Part shown: in pieces, positions 24,546 to 37,971 of the stretch
How positions within the stretch are numbered: position 1 is the stretch's first letter
How the letters are laid out: the number at the start of each line of letters is the position of its first letter
DNA from: Inia geoffrensis
Taxonomy: Eukaryota > Chordata > Mammalia > Artiodactyla > Iniidae
Assembly: GCA_036417435.1 (NCBI GenBank)
Contig: CM070900.1
Coordinates: 121,350,315-121,414,314 of the forward strand
Length of the DNA: 64,000 nucleotides
Direction of reading: 5' to 3'
Made by a program: the position numbers and the translations under genes
The notes under the pieces: model-generated
Told to the model about the DNA's origin: nothing
Databases searched by the model: none
What the model saw: the letters and a program-made list of their open reading frames with translations, nothing else

Positions 24546-26961
24546 TACAGGCATACTTCAGAGATAATTGTGGACTGGGGTCCAGAACACTGCAATAAAG
24601 CAAATATCGCAATAAAGTGAGTCACATGAAATTTTTGGTTTCCCAGTGCATATAAAAGTATGTTTACACTATATTGTAGTCTATTAAGTGTGCAATAGCA
24701 TTATGTCTAAAAATGCATATACTTTAATTAAAAAATGCTTTATTACTAAAAAATGCTAACCATCATCTGAGCCTTCAGAGAGTCATAATCTTTTTGCTGG
24801 TGGAGTGTCTTGCCTTGATGTTGATGGCTGCTGACTCATCAGGGTGGTGGTCGCTGAAGGTTGGGGTGGCTGTGGCTATTTCTTAAAATAAGACAACAAT
24901 GAAGCTTGCCACATTGATGACTCTTCCTTTCGTGAACAATTTTTCTGTAGTATGCAATGCTATTTGATAGCATTTTACCCAGAGTAGAACTGCTTTCAAA
25001 GTTGGAGTCAAACCTCTCAAACCCTGCCATTGCTTTATTAAATAAGTTTGTGCAATATTTATTCTAAATCCTTTGTTGTCATTTCAACAATTTTCACAGC
25101 ATCATCACTAGTACTAGATTCTACTTCAAAACATTTTCTTGCTCATCCATAATAAGCAATTTCTCATCTGCTCAAGTTTTATCATGAGATTACAGCAATT
25201 CAGTCACATCTTCCACTTCTAGTTCTAGTTCTCTTGCTGTTTCCACTACATCAGCAGTTTCCTCCTCCACTGAAGTCTTTTGCCCCACAAAGTCATCCAT
25301 GAGGGTTGGAATCAACCTGTTCCAAACTCCTGTTAATGTTGATATTTTGACCTCTTCCCATGAAACACAAATATGCTTAATGACATCTAGAATGGTGACT
25401 CCTTTCTAGAAGGTTTGCAACTTACTTTGCCCAGATCCATCGTAGGAATTACTCTTTATGGCAGCTATTGTCTTATGAAATGTATTTCTTAAATAATAAG
25501 ACTCAAAAGTCAAAATGACTCTTTGATCCATGGGCTGCAGAATGGATGTTGTGTGAGCAGGCATGAATACAACATTAATCTCGTTGTACATCTCCATCAG
25601 AGCTCTTGAACGACCAGGAGCATTGTCAACGAGCAGTAATATTTTGAAAGGAATCTTTTTCTGTGCAGTAGGTCTCATCAATGGGCTTAAAACAGTAAAC
25701 CATATTGTCAGCAGATGTGCTATTATCCAGGCTTTGTTGTCCCATTTACAGAGCACAGGCAGAGTAGATTTAGCATAATTCTTATGGGCCTTAGGATTTT
25801 CGGAATGGTAAATGAGCACTGGTTTCAAGTTAGTCACCAGCTGCACCAGCCTCTACCTAACAAGAGTCAGCCAATCCTTTGAAGCTTCGAAGCCAGGCAT
25901 TGACTTCTCTTCTCTAGCTATGAAATTCCAAATAGCATATTCTTCCAGTATAAGGCTATTTTGTCTCCGATTAAAAATCTGTTGTTTAGTGTATCCCCCA
26001 TCATTAATAATCTTAACTAGATCTTCTGGATAACTTTGTTGTAGCTTCTACATCAGCACTTGCTGCTTCACCTTGTAGTTTTATGTTATGTAGGTGGCTT
26101 CTTTCCTTCGACCCCATGAACCAACTTCTGCTGGCTTCAAACTGTTCTTCTGTGGCTTCTTCACCTCTCTCGGCCTTCACAGAATTGAAGAGAGTTAGGG
26201 CCTTGCTCTGGATTAGGCTTTGGCTTAAGGGAATGCTGTGGCTGGTTTGATCTATCCAGACCACAAAAACCTTCTCCATATCAGCATTAAGGCTGTTTTG
26301 CTTTCTTATCTTTCGTGTGTTTACTGGCGTAGCGATTTTAATTTCCTTCAGGAACTTTCCCCTTTGCATTCACAGTGTGGCTAACTGTTTGGTACAGGAA
26401 TCCTAGCTATCAGCCTATCTCTGCTTTTGACATGCCTTCCTCACTAAGCTTAATCATTCTAGCTTCTGATTTACAGAAAGAGTAAGACTCTTTCTTTCAC
26501 TTGAACACTTAGAGGCCATTGTAGGGTTATTAATTGGCCTAATTTCAACATCATATTGTATCTCAGGGAATAGGGAGGCACAATGAGAAGGAGAACGATG
26601 GGGGAATGGTTGGTGGGTGGAGCAGTGAGAACACACACAACATTTTTTGATTAAGTTTGCTGTCTTACATAGGTGTGGTCCATGGCAGCCCCGAACAACT
26701 ACTATAGTAACATCAAAGATCACTAATCATAGATCACAGTAACAAATATAATGATAATGAAAAAGTTTGAAATATTCTGAGAATTAACAAAATGTGACAC
26801 AGAGTCATGAAGTGAGAAAATGCTATTGGAAAATGACTTGCTTGACACAGCGTTGGCACAAACCTTCGCTTTGTAAAAAACAAAACAAAACAACAAAAAA
26901 AACCCCACAATACTTGAGAAGTGTAATAAAGTGAAGCTCAATAAAACAAGGTATGCCTGTA
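24546..26961 (-). mobile_element. Essentially full-length Tigger1 DNA transposon with TA duplication
   Basis: A pogo-superfamily cut-and-paste transposon of 2,412 bp (24548-26959), close to the length of the family consensus. The ends, caggcatac at 24548 and gtatgcctg at 26951-26959, are inverted repeats. A TA dinucleotide stands on each side. Its 3' non-coding region (aataaagcaaatatcgcaat) is well preserved. The transposase runs on the minus strand and is broken. Such elements stopped moving early in placental mammal history, so the element is a fossil. Confidence 0.95.
24756..26519 (-). pseudogene. Decayed Tigger1 transposase (TIGD1-like)
   Basis: Reads from ATG at 26517-26519 (MASKCSSERKS) to a TAG at 24756-24758. 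At 1,764 bp this matches the roughly 590-codon family length, so net length is preserved despite damage. In the family, the protein binds the terminal repeats through N-terminal pipsqueak and CENP-B type helix-turn-helix domains and cuts with a DDE domain. Visible blocks: the N-terminal HTH segment up to LSVNQKLE; a CENP-B-like segment at 26013-26369; the DDE core at 25406-25846, including LLVDNAPGR and ILQPMDQ; and a C-terminal segment at 24839-25030. In-frame stops separate these blocks (for example before 26369, 26013 and 25406), so no functional protein is possible. The catalytic-motif residue after DNAPG is R here, where H is usual. Confidence 0.93.
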
Positions 26962-27974
26962 TTCTAACACCACTGAGCAATAATTTTGGTTGAACTTCTA
27001 ATTAAGGGTAGTAATGAAAGAGAGAGGAGGCATGTGTCTGCTTAATTCAAGACTCATAAATACAAGGATCTTTACTAAGAGTTGTTTAACAGCCCAGTAC
27101 TTTTTTGGCAGATAATTTACATGGTCTTGAATCCAAGTACTTGTATTTCTTTTACACTTTTGGGTAACATCTGTGGACTGTGTTGAACTACTAGATTATT
27201 CATAAATTTGTTTTATGTCATATTGTTATTAGTTTTACAGTTTTGTATTAACCACGATTCTGGGTAGTCTGTGGTTTCCTTTCTATCTATTCATCACCCC
27301 ATTTATGCCAGTTAAACAAGGGTTGAATGTAGTTGAGTTCCAAGTAATTAGTTTTACTATATTCTCAAGATGTTTCCTGATTTGCCATGTGTCATCTGCA
27401 AATATTATCAGAGTTTTCCCTAATTATATTTGTAACCATTTTTGTAACTTGAAGTTGCATTCAGTTGAATCATTCCCTCAAATCCTTCATTCTTAAATAG
27501 TTTACTCCACTTAATATTAACTAAATATAAGTAGGGTATGTGGTATTCTTTGTCTCTCTAATTGAATTTTCTATTGTGTTATTTGTAGGGTTTTTTGCCA
27601 GATTATACTTAATTTTCACAAGTTATTGCAGTATAAAAGTAAAGTTATTTTAATTGACCCATTCTTTAAAATTTGCCATGAAAATAATCTCTCTTTTTTA
27701 CAATTTGGAAGTATAGTAGATTATTGCTGTTACTTATTTTCCTTATACTTTATATTATACTACCACAATAATAATCAAAGCTTTCTTATAAGAACATTCA
27801 GTCACCAGCCAACATTTATGTGATGTCTCCTATACTATGTAATAACTGTTCTTTCAAATGCATGTTTTGCTTTAATTTTACCCACAATGAGATATAGTTG
27901 AAATCTTTCTTCACACATAAATTTAAAAATATATATCCATCATTTTCCTTTACTGTTAGGGCAGCAATATAACA
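26962..27974 (-). repeat. Possible very old L1 ORF2 relic
   Basis: Weak reverse-strand L1-like phrases (atgtgtcatctgcaaatatt near 27388; taagtagggtatgtggtatt near 27528). The rest is unrecognised AT-rich DNA. Tentative. Confidence 0.3.
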
Positions 27975-28205
27975 ATAGGTAAAGCATGGATTTTAGACTG
28001 TTACTCCCCAGGTTTGACTCCCTTTTATACCACTTATAATCTGTGATTCTCTGCATCTCAGTCTTCTCATGTATAAAATGGGGATAAAAATACTAGGTAT
28101 GTCATAGATTTAATGGAAGGATTAACTAAGGTAATGCATGTAAAGCACTTTGAAAAATTGCTATATTTTAAGTCCTTAATAGTATTAGCTATTATTATTT
28201 CTGCT
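27975..28205 (+). repeat. MIR SINE
   Basis: Sense MIR: ggtaaagcatggattttaga, a ccaggtttgactccc segment, the core tctcagtcttctcatgtata-aaatgggg, then gtaatgcatgtaaagcactt and a final attagctattattatt. Confidence 0.88.
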
Positions 28206-28482
28206 GGTGTTATTTTTCAGCCTCCCAAGAACCCTTATGAGCTATTTCTCCTTGAATTAGGTCTTCCACAATTTGTTTTCTATTAAAGATGAAATTTGTA
28301 TATCACAATAAGCTGCCTTATAGCCATCTGATTAACTTTACCCATTAAGTTATTCTACTTATACCTTTAGTACAAATCTTGCTAAATTTTAGCTTATGAA
28401 TTTGAACGATTGTTTCCAATATTTGAAAGGCTAGGTGTTTGCATAATATCTCTTGCTTAAAAGAACTAAACATGATGGAGTG

Positions 28483-28532
28483 TGAGTGTGTGCATGTGTG
28501 TGTGTGTGTGTGTATACATATATACATACATT
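28483..28532. repeat. (TG)n/(TA) compound microsatellite
   Basis: A GTGTGT run followed by tatacatatatacataca. Confidence 0.9.
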
Positions 28533-28880
28533 TGTTATTTTTCTTAATAGCATTGGAGAGCTGATAAAGTACTAGGGAAATTATTAGAATACAATCTAAG
28601 GAAGGCAGGACCCTAGAGGGTTAAAATGCACTAAAGCCTTTTTTTGCCTGAGGACATTTAATGGAACTTTGTGACCTTAAGCTGCAGTTTTCACACAGTT
28701 GCGGGGCACAGGGGTACAGAGACAAAGCTTAGGGCTTGCCCAAAGAGGAGACCCTCCCCCATAGAAGTGGGTCACCCGAGATTCATTTAGTAACCACAAA
28801 CCTTCGCTTGGGTATATTTGCAGCTCAAATTAATGTGACTTAGGTAGTTTAAAAAACAAACAAACAAAACCAAACCCTCA
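28533..28880. other. Unrecognised tract
   Basis: The region around 28,680-28,800 is less AT-rich than its surroundings but I recognise no element. Confidence 0.35.
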
Positions 28881-29015
28881 GTGGTGAATGTGTTAGCTGG
28901 ATTGTGGTAATTCTGTCACAATATACACATATCATCATGTTGTACACTTTAAATACATTATACTTTCATTTGTCAATTATACCTCAATAAAACTGAAAAA
29001 TAAACAAACAAAAGC
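28881..29015 (+). repeat. L1M 3' terminus
   Basis: The segment atcatcatgttgtacacttt then gtcaattatacctcaataaa is the characteristic end of several old L1M 3' UTRs. Confidence 0.7.
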
Positions 29016-29049
29016 ACCTCAAACCAGGTAGTTTATAAAGTAGTTGAAG

Positions 29050-30995
29050 ACCATTAGTGCCCCTTTGTGGCAGAAGCATTGACAAATATTTTTCAGAGAA
29101 AACACCTTTATACTAGGTCTCAAAGAACTCCTACAAGTAATCTTCTAAGAAAAAATGTGTATCACACAGTAAAAAATTACTTCACTCATAAAGAAACAAC
29201 ACTTATGAACAAGAACTGTAGAAACAAGAACAACAGAAACTGGTTGCAAAGATTTAAGTATTAGAACAAACAGACAGCAATAAAATAACAATGCTTACTA
29301 AATTTGAAGAAATAAAAGATACTCTTAAGAATAGTAACAGGAAACTATAAACAATGATAAAGCATATTTGAAAGAGAACCACATACAATTTCTAGAAAGA
29401 AAAAATATAATACCTGAAATTCAAAATTCAACGGTCAGGCTTAACAGAGATAGGCTTTCAGATATGAAGAGAGAATTAGTAACCTGAAACATGACTAGAA
29501 GGAATTCAGCATAGGAAGTCAAAGAAAGGTTAAGAGACATAGAAAATAGAGTAAGGTGGCCTTACATAAGTGTAATTTGAGTTCCAAAAGAAAGGGACAG
29601 AGAGAATAAGACAGAAGAGATATTTGAAGAAATAATGACTGAGAAATTTTTGGAACCAATGAAAGTGACCAATCATTCTCCTTAAAAATCACAAATCACA
29701 AGCCAAATAACCAAAAAGAAATTCACACTTGGATGTACCAGAGTGAAACTTCAGAACACCAAAGACAAAGAGGTAATCTTAAAAGTAGCCAGTGAGAAAG
29801 GCAGATTACCTCCCAAAGAGTGATTGTGAGACTGTCAGCAAATGTTCAATTTCCCATGAAATTAAACATTTAGCATGTTGAAAGAAAATAACTGCTAACC
29901 CAAATTCTAGCTCCAGTAGAATTTTCACAAGAGCAAAAGTCAAAGACATTTTTCAACCCACTAAAAACTGAGAAAATTTGCCTCTAGTAGAGTTTCATTA
30001 AAGGCAATTCTGAAGAATGTATTTCAGATAAATGGAAAATAATCCCAGATAGTAGTTCTAAAATGCAAGTAGTTCTAAATCCAAGAAGGAAAATAAGAAC
30101 AGTGACAGTTATAAATTTGTAGATAAATTTAAATGAGCACTGGCTATATATATGAAATAATAATAAGAATGTCTTTAAAAAAAAAAAGACAGAATTTAAC
30201 TATCCTCAAATACATTAAAATAACATATAACTTTGTGGGATTTGGGTATTAAAGGAATTTAAAGGAATTAAAGTTTAAAGGAATTCAAGTGTTCCAAATA
30301 TTGTGTTCTCTGATGGGAGCAAAAGGGTATGTGATTGACTTCGACACTTTCATAAGTTAAGAAAACATGTTGGAATTGTAGAGTAGCCACTAAAAGAAGA
30401 GAAACAGTATATTTACTCCAAAACAGTAAAAAGACAAAAGTTGAAAGACAAAAACTATCAGATGAGATTAAAAAAACAAAACAAAACAAAAACAAACAAA
30501 AAATGCAGTTAAATGCAGTATATCAGAGAGATTTCCAAAATGTAAGGATATCTAAAGATAGAAAGTAACAAAGATGGAAAAACATGTATACCAGGTAAAT
30601 GCTAACAAAAACGAAACTCATGTGGTTATATTAATATCTTTTATTGAGATAAACAGCATTACTAGAAATAATGAGAGTGATTTTACAATAATTTAAAGAT
30701 TCCATTTTTCAGGAAGATAAAACTATTTTATCTAATAACATAGACTCAGATTAACAACTACAATAAGATATAGACAAGCTTATTATGGTAGTGAAAGATT
30801 TTAACACATCTCTTTTCATAGAATAACCAGAGGAAAATGGATGTGGATATAGATTTTAATAAGAAGATTAACAAGTTTGACCCACTGAACATATATAGAA
30901 CACTTCACCCAACAAATGCAGACATATTCTCTTCTAGCACATATAGAACATTTATGGTGCCTAAGAAAATTTTCAACAAACTTCAAAGGACTGAA
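29050..30995 (+). repeat. L1M relic: ORF1 region and start of ORF2
   Basis: A sense-strand old L1. Around 29,340-30,060 the ORF1 region is visible (gaagagatatttgaagaaataatgactgag, cacaaatcacaagccaaata, ttcaatttcccatgaaa). Around 30,760-30,960 the endonuclease part of ORF2 is visible (gtagtgaaagattttaacac and atagaacacttcacccaaca). All frames are broken. Confidence 0.7.
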
Positions 30996-31004
30996 TTCAT
31001 ATAA

Positions 31005-31115
31005 CATGTGACCTAAACTCTGTCACTTATTAGCTTTGTGACATTGCCGAAGTTCTTTAGCCTTTCTGAGCTTCAGTCTCCTAACTTCAAAATGGGGTAA
31101 CAATGGTACACGTCA
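31005..31115 (+). repeat. MIR SINE
   Basis: Sense MIR segment: ctctgtcacttattagcttt, gtgacattgccgaagttct, tctgagcttcagtctcctaa and aaaatggggtaacaatggta. Confidence 0.85.
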
Positions 31116-31124
31116 GCTGTGTAA

Positions 31125-31375
31125 CCAGAAACAGAAAGAGATGATGCACTGACAGGTCCTACACACGCAATGAGAGATGGTTTAGATTTTAAAATAATGA
31201 ATTTAAACAAGGAATGGCATGATCAGATATGTTTTAGAAAGATCATTTTGGCAGCAAGATGGAGAATGGCTTAGAGAAAGGAAAAACTAGAAGCAGGGTG
31301 ATATGTTAGGAAAAATTATAATACATCAGATGAGAAATAATGAGGGCTTGAAGAGTGTGTGAAAGGACATATCTT
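31125..31375 (-). repeat. L2 fragment
   Basis: Reverse-strand L2: aaggaatggcatgatcagat, tagaaagatcattttggcag and agatggagaatggcttagag. Confidence 0.7.
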
Positions 31376-32644
31376 CACAGATATTTATCTTCCTGTTTAC
31401 AATTTCAGTGCCAAAGAGAACTAACAGAAACTAAGTCTACTAAATGTATAGCTATTACTTTAAAATTCTTTGGTGAATAACTGAAAATGTTAAAGCACGT
31501 AATTTTTTCATTCATTAAAAAGAGAGAATTTAAGATGCAATCTTTAAGGCAAATGTCTCTATGACCTACACGGAAAAGCAACTGAGCTATGGTATATTTT
31601 ATTTGTGTGTATATACATATATTATATAGATAACAGATATAGATTTATTTTTTAAGTAAGTCTATTTTTAAAGTATTCTCTGATCTCACTCTTTAATATT
31701 GTCTAAAGTTTAATAATCCTCACTGTTAGGTATTTCTTCACAGCCAATCTCCCAAAGCAAACACTGCATATTTCTGTTACCTGCTATTAACAGATACTTA
31801 AAATACTTGCATATTAGTGTATTCACTAAATAATCTTAGAAAACTCAAGAGAAAATATTTCTATGCACAGATTTTTGAGGCCATTCAGTTTGTTAACACA
31901 AATGAAGCGAATATTTAAGAAAACTCTATTTTCTTTATAATTTTCATTTACTTGGAATTTGGCTAACATATAAAAGTATATGTAATTTAAATTTGAGTAA
32001 GTGAAGTTAAAATTAGTCTGAATAATATGTCTGTGTAGCATAAGCATTCTATATGGAAGAGGTCCCCCCCTAACTTAGTTTTGCTTTTGCTTTTTTTATC
32101 ATGGACTCAAAGGCCATAAGTGGTGGGAAGCAAGATTTAAATTTAGGGGGAATAACAGTTGGCTAGTGTAAATGATAGTGCTGATAAGGACAGCTATTGC
32201 AGAGAATGCCATGGTGGCATATCCTTGCTAAAAGAGTTCTCATTTCTCATAGTACCAAATTAATTTTCATCTGCATGTCCTATACAAGAGTGTCATAAAA
32301 GAAAATGAGATTCATTCAAAATGAAAGGGTGTGCTGAAATAAAGTGTCAGAATAAGATGGATGGAACAGGCAAAGAGGTAGATGCGATTCCAAGCGATTT
32401 TACACATTGTTTCTGCCAATCATTTTGGAACTCTTCCAAACGTTACATCAAATAAAGTCAATCTCAAAAGAGATGTGTAATTTATATAATTTACACTTTG
32501 GCAAAAAGTAATGCTAAATATCACTGCTGCTGCTATCTGGAAAGAAGAGCAGAGGGGTAAAAGGAGATCAAGGTCATGTTTATTTGCTACTTCTCTCTTA
32601 TCTTCCACTGCAAAGCATCAAACTGTATCTTGAATCTGACAATA
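31376..32644. other. Unrecognised AT-rich tract
   Basis: No supported element in this 1.3 kb. Confidence 0.4.
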
Positions 32645-32881
32645 CATCACCCCTTTCATCTTTCATCTGGATTAGAGCAGCCTTTTAACTGGTCTTCCAG
32701 AGTTCCACTTGGGACCACTTTCAATCAATCTACCATAGAGCAGAAAAAGTGATCTCACAATGAAAATCAAATAACAAAATTCACTGTTTAAAACCCTGCA
32801 AGTTTCCCAAAGCACAAAGAATAAAATCCAACCTCCCTTACTTTGGGCTCTAAGCTCTGCATGATCTGGCCTGCCTACCTC

Positions 32882-32920
<39 letters not shown>

Positions 32921-33215
32921 ACCTCCTGTGTATGTTACTACCCAACCGTGCCGAGTTTCTATCCACCTTAGAACATTTGCACATACCCTTCTTTCTTCAT
33001 GGAATACCTTACTTCTAAAAGCGTATTCCTTCTGTTTACGTGAAGCTTAAATATTACCTGCCTCGAGTCTTTCCTGACCACGTATCTCAACTCCCTGTTT
33101 TTAGCATACATCGTAGTGTACGATTAGTTTTTATATTTGTCAACTTTTTACAAAGTTACTTTCCTAACATGGAAGCTCTATGATGACAGAGTGGTGTGTA
33201 TCTTTTCTAATGACA
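32645..33215 (+). repeat. L2 3' region containing a (GT)n microsatellite
   Basis: A long sense L2 copy: cactgtttaaaaccctgcaa, agaataaaatccaacctccc, gctctgcatgatctggcctg and ctacctctcc, then a GT run at 32885-32918, then agaacatttgcacatacccttc, ttcatggaatacctt and gagtctttcctgacca. The microsatellite lies between two adjacent parts of the same L2. Confidence 0.9.
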
Positions 33216-34904
33216 TCTTTTTATGTACAATTTTTTATTACAGAAATGTAAGGTAGATTATTCTATAATAATCTTACATTATTCTAATGTAAGGCACATC
33301 ATTGTTTTTTTTACTTTGAAATAATAGCACAGTGTATTAAAAAGTGTGTTCCATACTAATACATGATGTTTGATGAAAAAGTGGTCCTAGGTCAAACAAT
33401 TCTTTGCAAGTGCTACAAACTATATGTTCTTCTTGAGGGTCCCTGATGCACATTAGGATATTGAAAGCTTCGAGAAGTAAAGGAATCCTTTTAGTTTTAC
33501 TCAATCCGTTGATTACTGTATTTGTAGATTCTGCAAATTCCTTCTTCATTTCCTTACTTAGTAGCATTTATTAACCTCTTGAGGTATTAGTGTTCAACGT
33601 AAGAAACTTTGAGAAATGATCCCATAGAGTTCCAGGGAAGCACAGTTTGTTCATCGTCTTTTCTATTTACCTACCTAAATGTATTCAAGGATTTCATCAT
33701 AGCACCAAATGGTTCTCCCCCAAACCCTCCTATTCTATAAAAATGTCTTTAAATGTCCTAAAAATGCCTTTAAAAGTTCTAAAACCATGTCAAGAGGTGG
33801 AAGAAAAGCATGATCACTAAAGCTAAGTAAATTTATATGAACTAGTAATAAATCACTTATAATTTACACATACCTAAAATTCAGGCCTAGATCCAGACTT
33901 TCCATTTTGTGTGTTTTATTTTCAAAACATGGTCCTTTAACCATAATTATGCTAGTTTTATTGTTATTGTTCTTCTTATTATTTTATTTATTTTTGTTTG
34001 TTTGTTTGTTTTCTTTTGATCCAATAAGGTAACCAGAAGTCCTCTCAATTAATTCCTACAAAGCTATTCAGGTAGAATTTGCTGGTGTTACTGGTAATCT
34101 CTGGGTATGGTTTTTATGCGCCACACATATTCTTTGAAGTAATGTAAGTGTTACTTGGATGTCCACTGCTCCTAAAACATTTTTGTTTAGCCAGTTCACT
34201 AGAAGTTTCACTGATAGCCATAAATACTTGGAGTACATGACTTTTTATAGCATAATATAGTGAAGATAAATTTCCATTGGTGAAGCTATTTTTATTACTC
34301 CTTGAACTATTTTGGTTCAAAACACCAAAAATTTAAACCTTGAATTCAATTATACTGAATCTTTTTGTTGTTCCCATTATCTTTTGATTATTTCTTTGGC
34401 ACAAAATACTACTTGAGTAGAAAAAAATCTCTAAGTTTCGTCTCTGTAGTTAGGAACTCTTGTAGATATACATGCCATTGGTTAAGCACAAGTATGTCTG
34501 TTAGCCTACCAACAGATGGTGTAAATAGTTAGTCATGGTCATTTTGTTGTTGTTGTTATATTTTATTCTTTAGTCCACAGAGTGTTTAAATATTATTTAT
34601 ACCTATTTATGATAAAAAAAGACAAAAGTTAAACATCTTTGACCATTTTGGAAAAGAGATATAAAGAGTTAAAGTTAGATACTAATGACAATATTAATAT
34701 CTACAATTTTATAAGTGAAACCAACTTTAAAATATCTATACATTGGCTGCTTTTATAGTGTTAATTTAAAAGAAACTTTTGTAACCTACTCTGTTCAAAA
34801 TTGCTTCTGTAGTTATAAATTCTTGTATATTCTAACCTTTTTCTTAGGTAATCTGATGTAAAATCACATTCATTCACTCATTTATTAATTCAAAAAATAT
34901 CTCA
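33216..34904. other. Unrecognised tract with a (TTTG)n run
   Basis: A tttgtttgtttgtttg run lies near 33,990. A minus-strand open frame at 33,337-33,567 codes for 76 residues that show no domain I know; I do not call it a gene. Confidence 0.35.
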
Positions 34905-35465
34905 TGTTTGTCTAACACTCAAAGTACAAGTATCTTGCTAAGTGCCATGGAATACAGAAGGTGCCAGGGCACTACCTCAGCATTCAAGCAGCTTAAAAAT
35001 CTAGTATGGAGGTAATTCACATACATAAATACCAGGCAAAATGGATTAAAAATTAGATGATGCACTTAATAGCCTACAAGCTCAAAGAGGAAAGACTGTA
35101 CTCAGGATTTCCAGGAAAGTCTGGTAGAAGAGGTGACTTTTAAAGGCTAGGACTATAAAAGAAGTAGGAAATAAGAATTTTCAAGCAGAGAGTTTAGGCA
35201 AAACGAAAACATAAAAGTGAAGGGCTGAGAAATATTTGCAGAATTTCAGTAAGTCTGATTTGAGAACAGTAACTCATAAGTAAATCATAGGGTAGTATTA
35301 GGAGATAAGATTGTGGAGGTTTGGTCATGAAAAAGTACATCATTTTCTTTGGGAGAGGAGGGAAGAAGCTATGGTGATATATAAGACAAATATGACTGGT
35401 GACAAATAATAAGGAGTGGAGAACATCTTCTATTGGGTCCATGACTAGAGACAAAGTCGCTGGTG
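34905..35465 (-). repeat. L2 fragment
   Basis: Reverse-strand L2: taagtgccatggaatacagaagg, agaggtgacttttaaaggct and gaattttcaagcagagagttta. The right portion (35,220-35,465) is less certain. Confidence 0.6.
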
Positions 35466-37223
35466 TGGTGGGAATGTATCCATGGAAAGAGCAGCTTAGT
35501 CAGATGACAAAAATGGAGATCCATATCTTTATTTACATTTTAAATTATAACTGTTAAATAAAATTACATTGAGCAAGAAATGGGCCAATAATAAATCTCA
35601 CTATTATTTCTATTGTTTATGACAATGGGAACTAATTCCAGTTCCTATAGATACTATATACTGAGTTTAAAAAGATCACTTTATCCTGTCACTAAATCTA
35701 CAATAAAATAAAGACTTAAGTTCCTCTCTTTTCTAGTGAACTAAGAAAAATCCAAAATATACTTTTTGTCAGCTAGTCTAGAAAATAAACCAAAGACACA
35801 CATTTGATGAAATTGTGAATTTATGAAAAAATAATTTCATTAATATGCAATTGATAAAACAACTAAACCAAAAAAAAAAAGGTGGGGGGGAGGAAAGAAA
35901 GAATTGCCGGTCCATTAAGTTCACTGGGATGTTAATTAGCCTGTAAGTATGAGAATAAAGAAAGAGTCCTGCTGTGTTTAACTTGCAGAACTATAAATTA
36001 TTTTATCTACAAAAATAAAGCATTTCATTAATTTTGGAAATATGGTACAATTCAAAATTTCATTTATATGAAATAAAATAATGCCACTTCATTACCATAA
36101 GGCAAACAGTGGGAAAGCCGAGTACATATTTAAAGATTTACTTCAAATTAGATACTAGAGCTTAAGTTTGCGGCTAATGAATACCACAAAACATTCTGAA
36201 TTCTTCAGCAGAAAAACATTTAGTCAGTCCCAATTATTCTGGAGGATACTTACTAGAATTAGTAATAATTGTAAACAGAAAGTGCTCTCTGCAAGTGTTT
36301 TCCAAAATCCCATGAGACACTCCAGTAAAAGGTGTTTTAAATTCAAACACATTTGGGAAATGTTGATTCAATAAAGCTAACACGTAAACATTCACTGTGA
36401 ATCTCAGGGAAGGGCTATAGCCTGCAAAGTTTCCCCAAAGCAGATGGCTAGGGAACCTCTCACTTGCCGGACAGTTCTTTTTTACTATTTCAAGGAACAA
36501 ACTCTGAGATGCTGCTTTATGAGAAATGATGGGATTCAGTTTTCCCTACAAACTTTGGTAGTTTCGCTTCACCTTTCTTTATGTCTTATTCACAGAATGT
36601 CCTCAAGTCCCACATCTTGCCATATACTTCAAATATATACAAATACACACACATGCACACAATATATATGCTGCATTTATATAAATACAAAATTTTAAAT
36701 ATGTATGTATCTTTCATATCTATCTACCTATCAAAATTTACCCTCTCTGAGCAATGCCCCAGGATCCAGTTGTTTTCTCCTTCCCTTTCTCCCAAATCAA
36801 AAGTCTTAACATATAGTGCCTCTGAATCAGGTGTCATAGAAAAGCACCTAATTTGGCAGATAAAGTTGGTAATAATCAGGTGTACAGAAATTTTAAAAGC
36901 ATAGGACTATCTGTCTTAACCTAAAGAAATAAACCATAAACAGTAAATGAAATTTGAAGGTGGATTAAGTCAGAGGGAAGATGTTCTATTCTGCTGATCC
37001 AACAGCTATGCTACATAAGCATCTATCTACCTTGTTACATGTAAGTCCAGTAACAAATTTTTATCCAAGGAAAGCATTGCTATTATTCTTTGGGAAAAGT
37101 ATTTAAATTTTTCAATGTTCTTCTTCTACCCTTCCCAACACAAAAGAAAAAAACAGAGAAAGAAACAGAACATAGAGAAAGAATCAGAGAAAGAAAATTC
37201 AGGCAAATTTTATAGGAAAATGA
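35466..37223. other. Unrecognised AT-rich tract
   Basis: No gene or named repeat. Short CA/TA-rich runs near 36,640-36,720. Confidence 0.4.
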
Positions 37224-37454
37224 CAAAACTTTTTTTTTTTTTTTTTATTGCGGTACGCAGGCCTCTCACTGTTGTGGTCTCTTGTGTTGTGGAGCACAGG
37301 CTCCAGACACACAGGCTCAGCGGCCATGGCTCACAGGCCTAGCCGCTCCGCAGCATGTGGGATCTTCCCGGACCGGGGCACGAACCCGTGTCCCCTGCAT
37401 CGGCAGGCGGACTCTCAACCACTGTGCCACCAGGGAAGCCCCAAAACTTTTTTT
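37224..37454 (-). mobile_element. CHR-family SINE, short form
   Basis: Minus-strand copy (body 37,238-37,441) with T-tail left and head at the right. TSD caaaacttttttt on both sides (from 37,224 and from 37,442). Confidence 0.94.
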
Positions 37455-37529
37455 ACATATATTTTATAAATTGTATAATTGCATAATCCTAGTGTGAACT
37501 GTGACGTCGAATTATATAATTTATGAGCT

Positions 37530-37705
37530 GAAGCTACTCTTACTGATGACCTGGTCCAAAAGTCTCACTTATGTATGAAATTTTAAAAGGAAGGAGAGGT
37601 GATAAATGAACTCAAAGTCACACAAACACGTGGCCTAACCAGAGCTTAAAACCCAAATCTTTCAACTCTTTGTCCCCTAGGCTTTCCAATTCACAAGAGT
37701 GCCTC
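37530..37705 (-). repeat. Probable MIR fragment
   Basis: Reverse MIR-like segments gaactcaaagtcacacaaac and agagcttaaaacccaaatct. Decayed. Confidence 0.5.
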
Positions 37706-37971
37706 CCACATTTTTGTTTTGTTTTGCTTTTGAAAATCTTCACACATTGCAGAAAAATAAGATATAGTAATACATTTTGTGCTTGTATTCTATGTACTTA
37801 CATATCTAAATATTAAAAGTTACCAACAGTGTTTATTTTATTTCCTTTCTAAATTTATTCATATTCATCTGCTGATTTTGAAGTCTTGACAACACATGCA
37901 TAACCTACCTAAGCTGAATGAACACAAAACATGACAAAGTAACGATTTTTGTGAGTGTACATGTCTCCTTC

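Noticed and set aside
25563..26033. Plus-strand open frames opposite the Tigger1 transposase
   Set aside because: They are antisense shadows of the transposase pseudogene.
33337..33567. 76-codon minus-strand frame with paired cysteines
   Set aside because: A CSTCKE string looks zinc-binding, but a single Cys pair in a short frame with no relatives I know is not enough.
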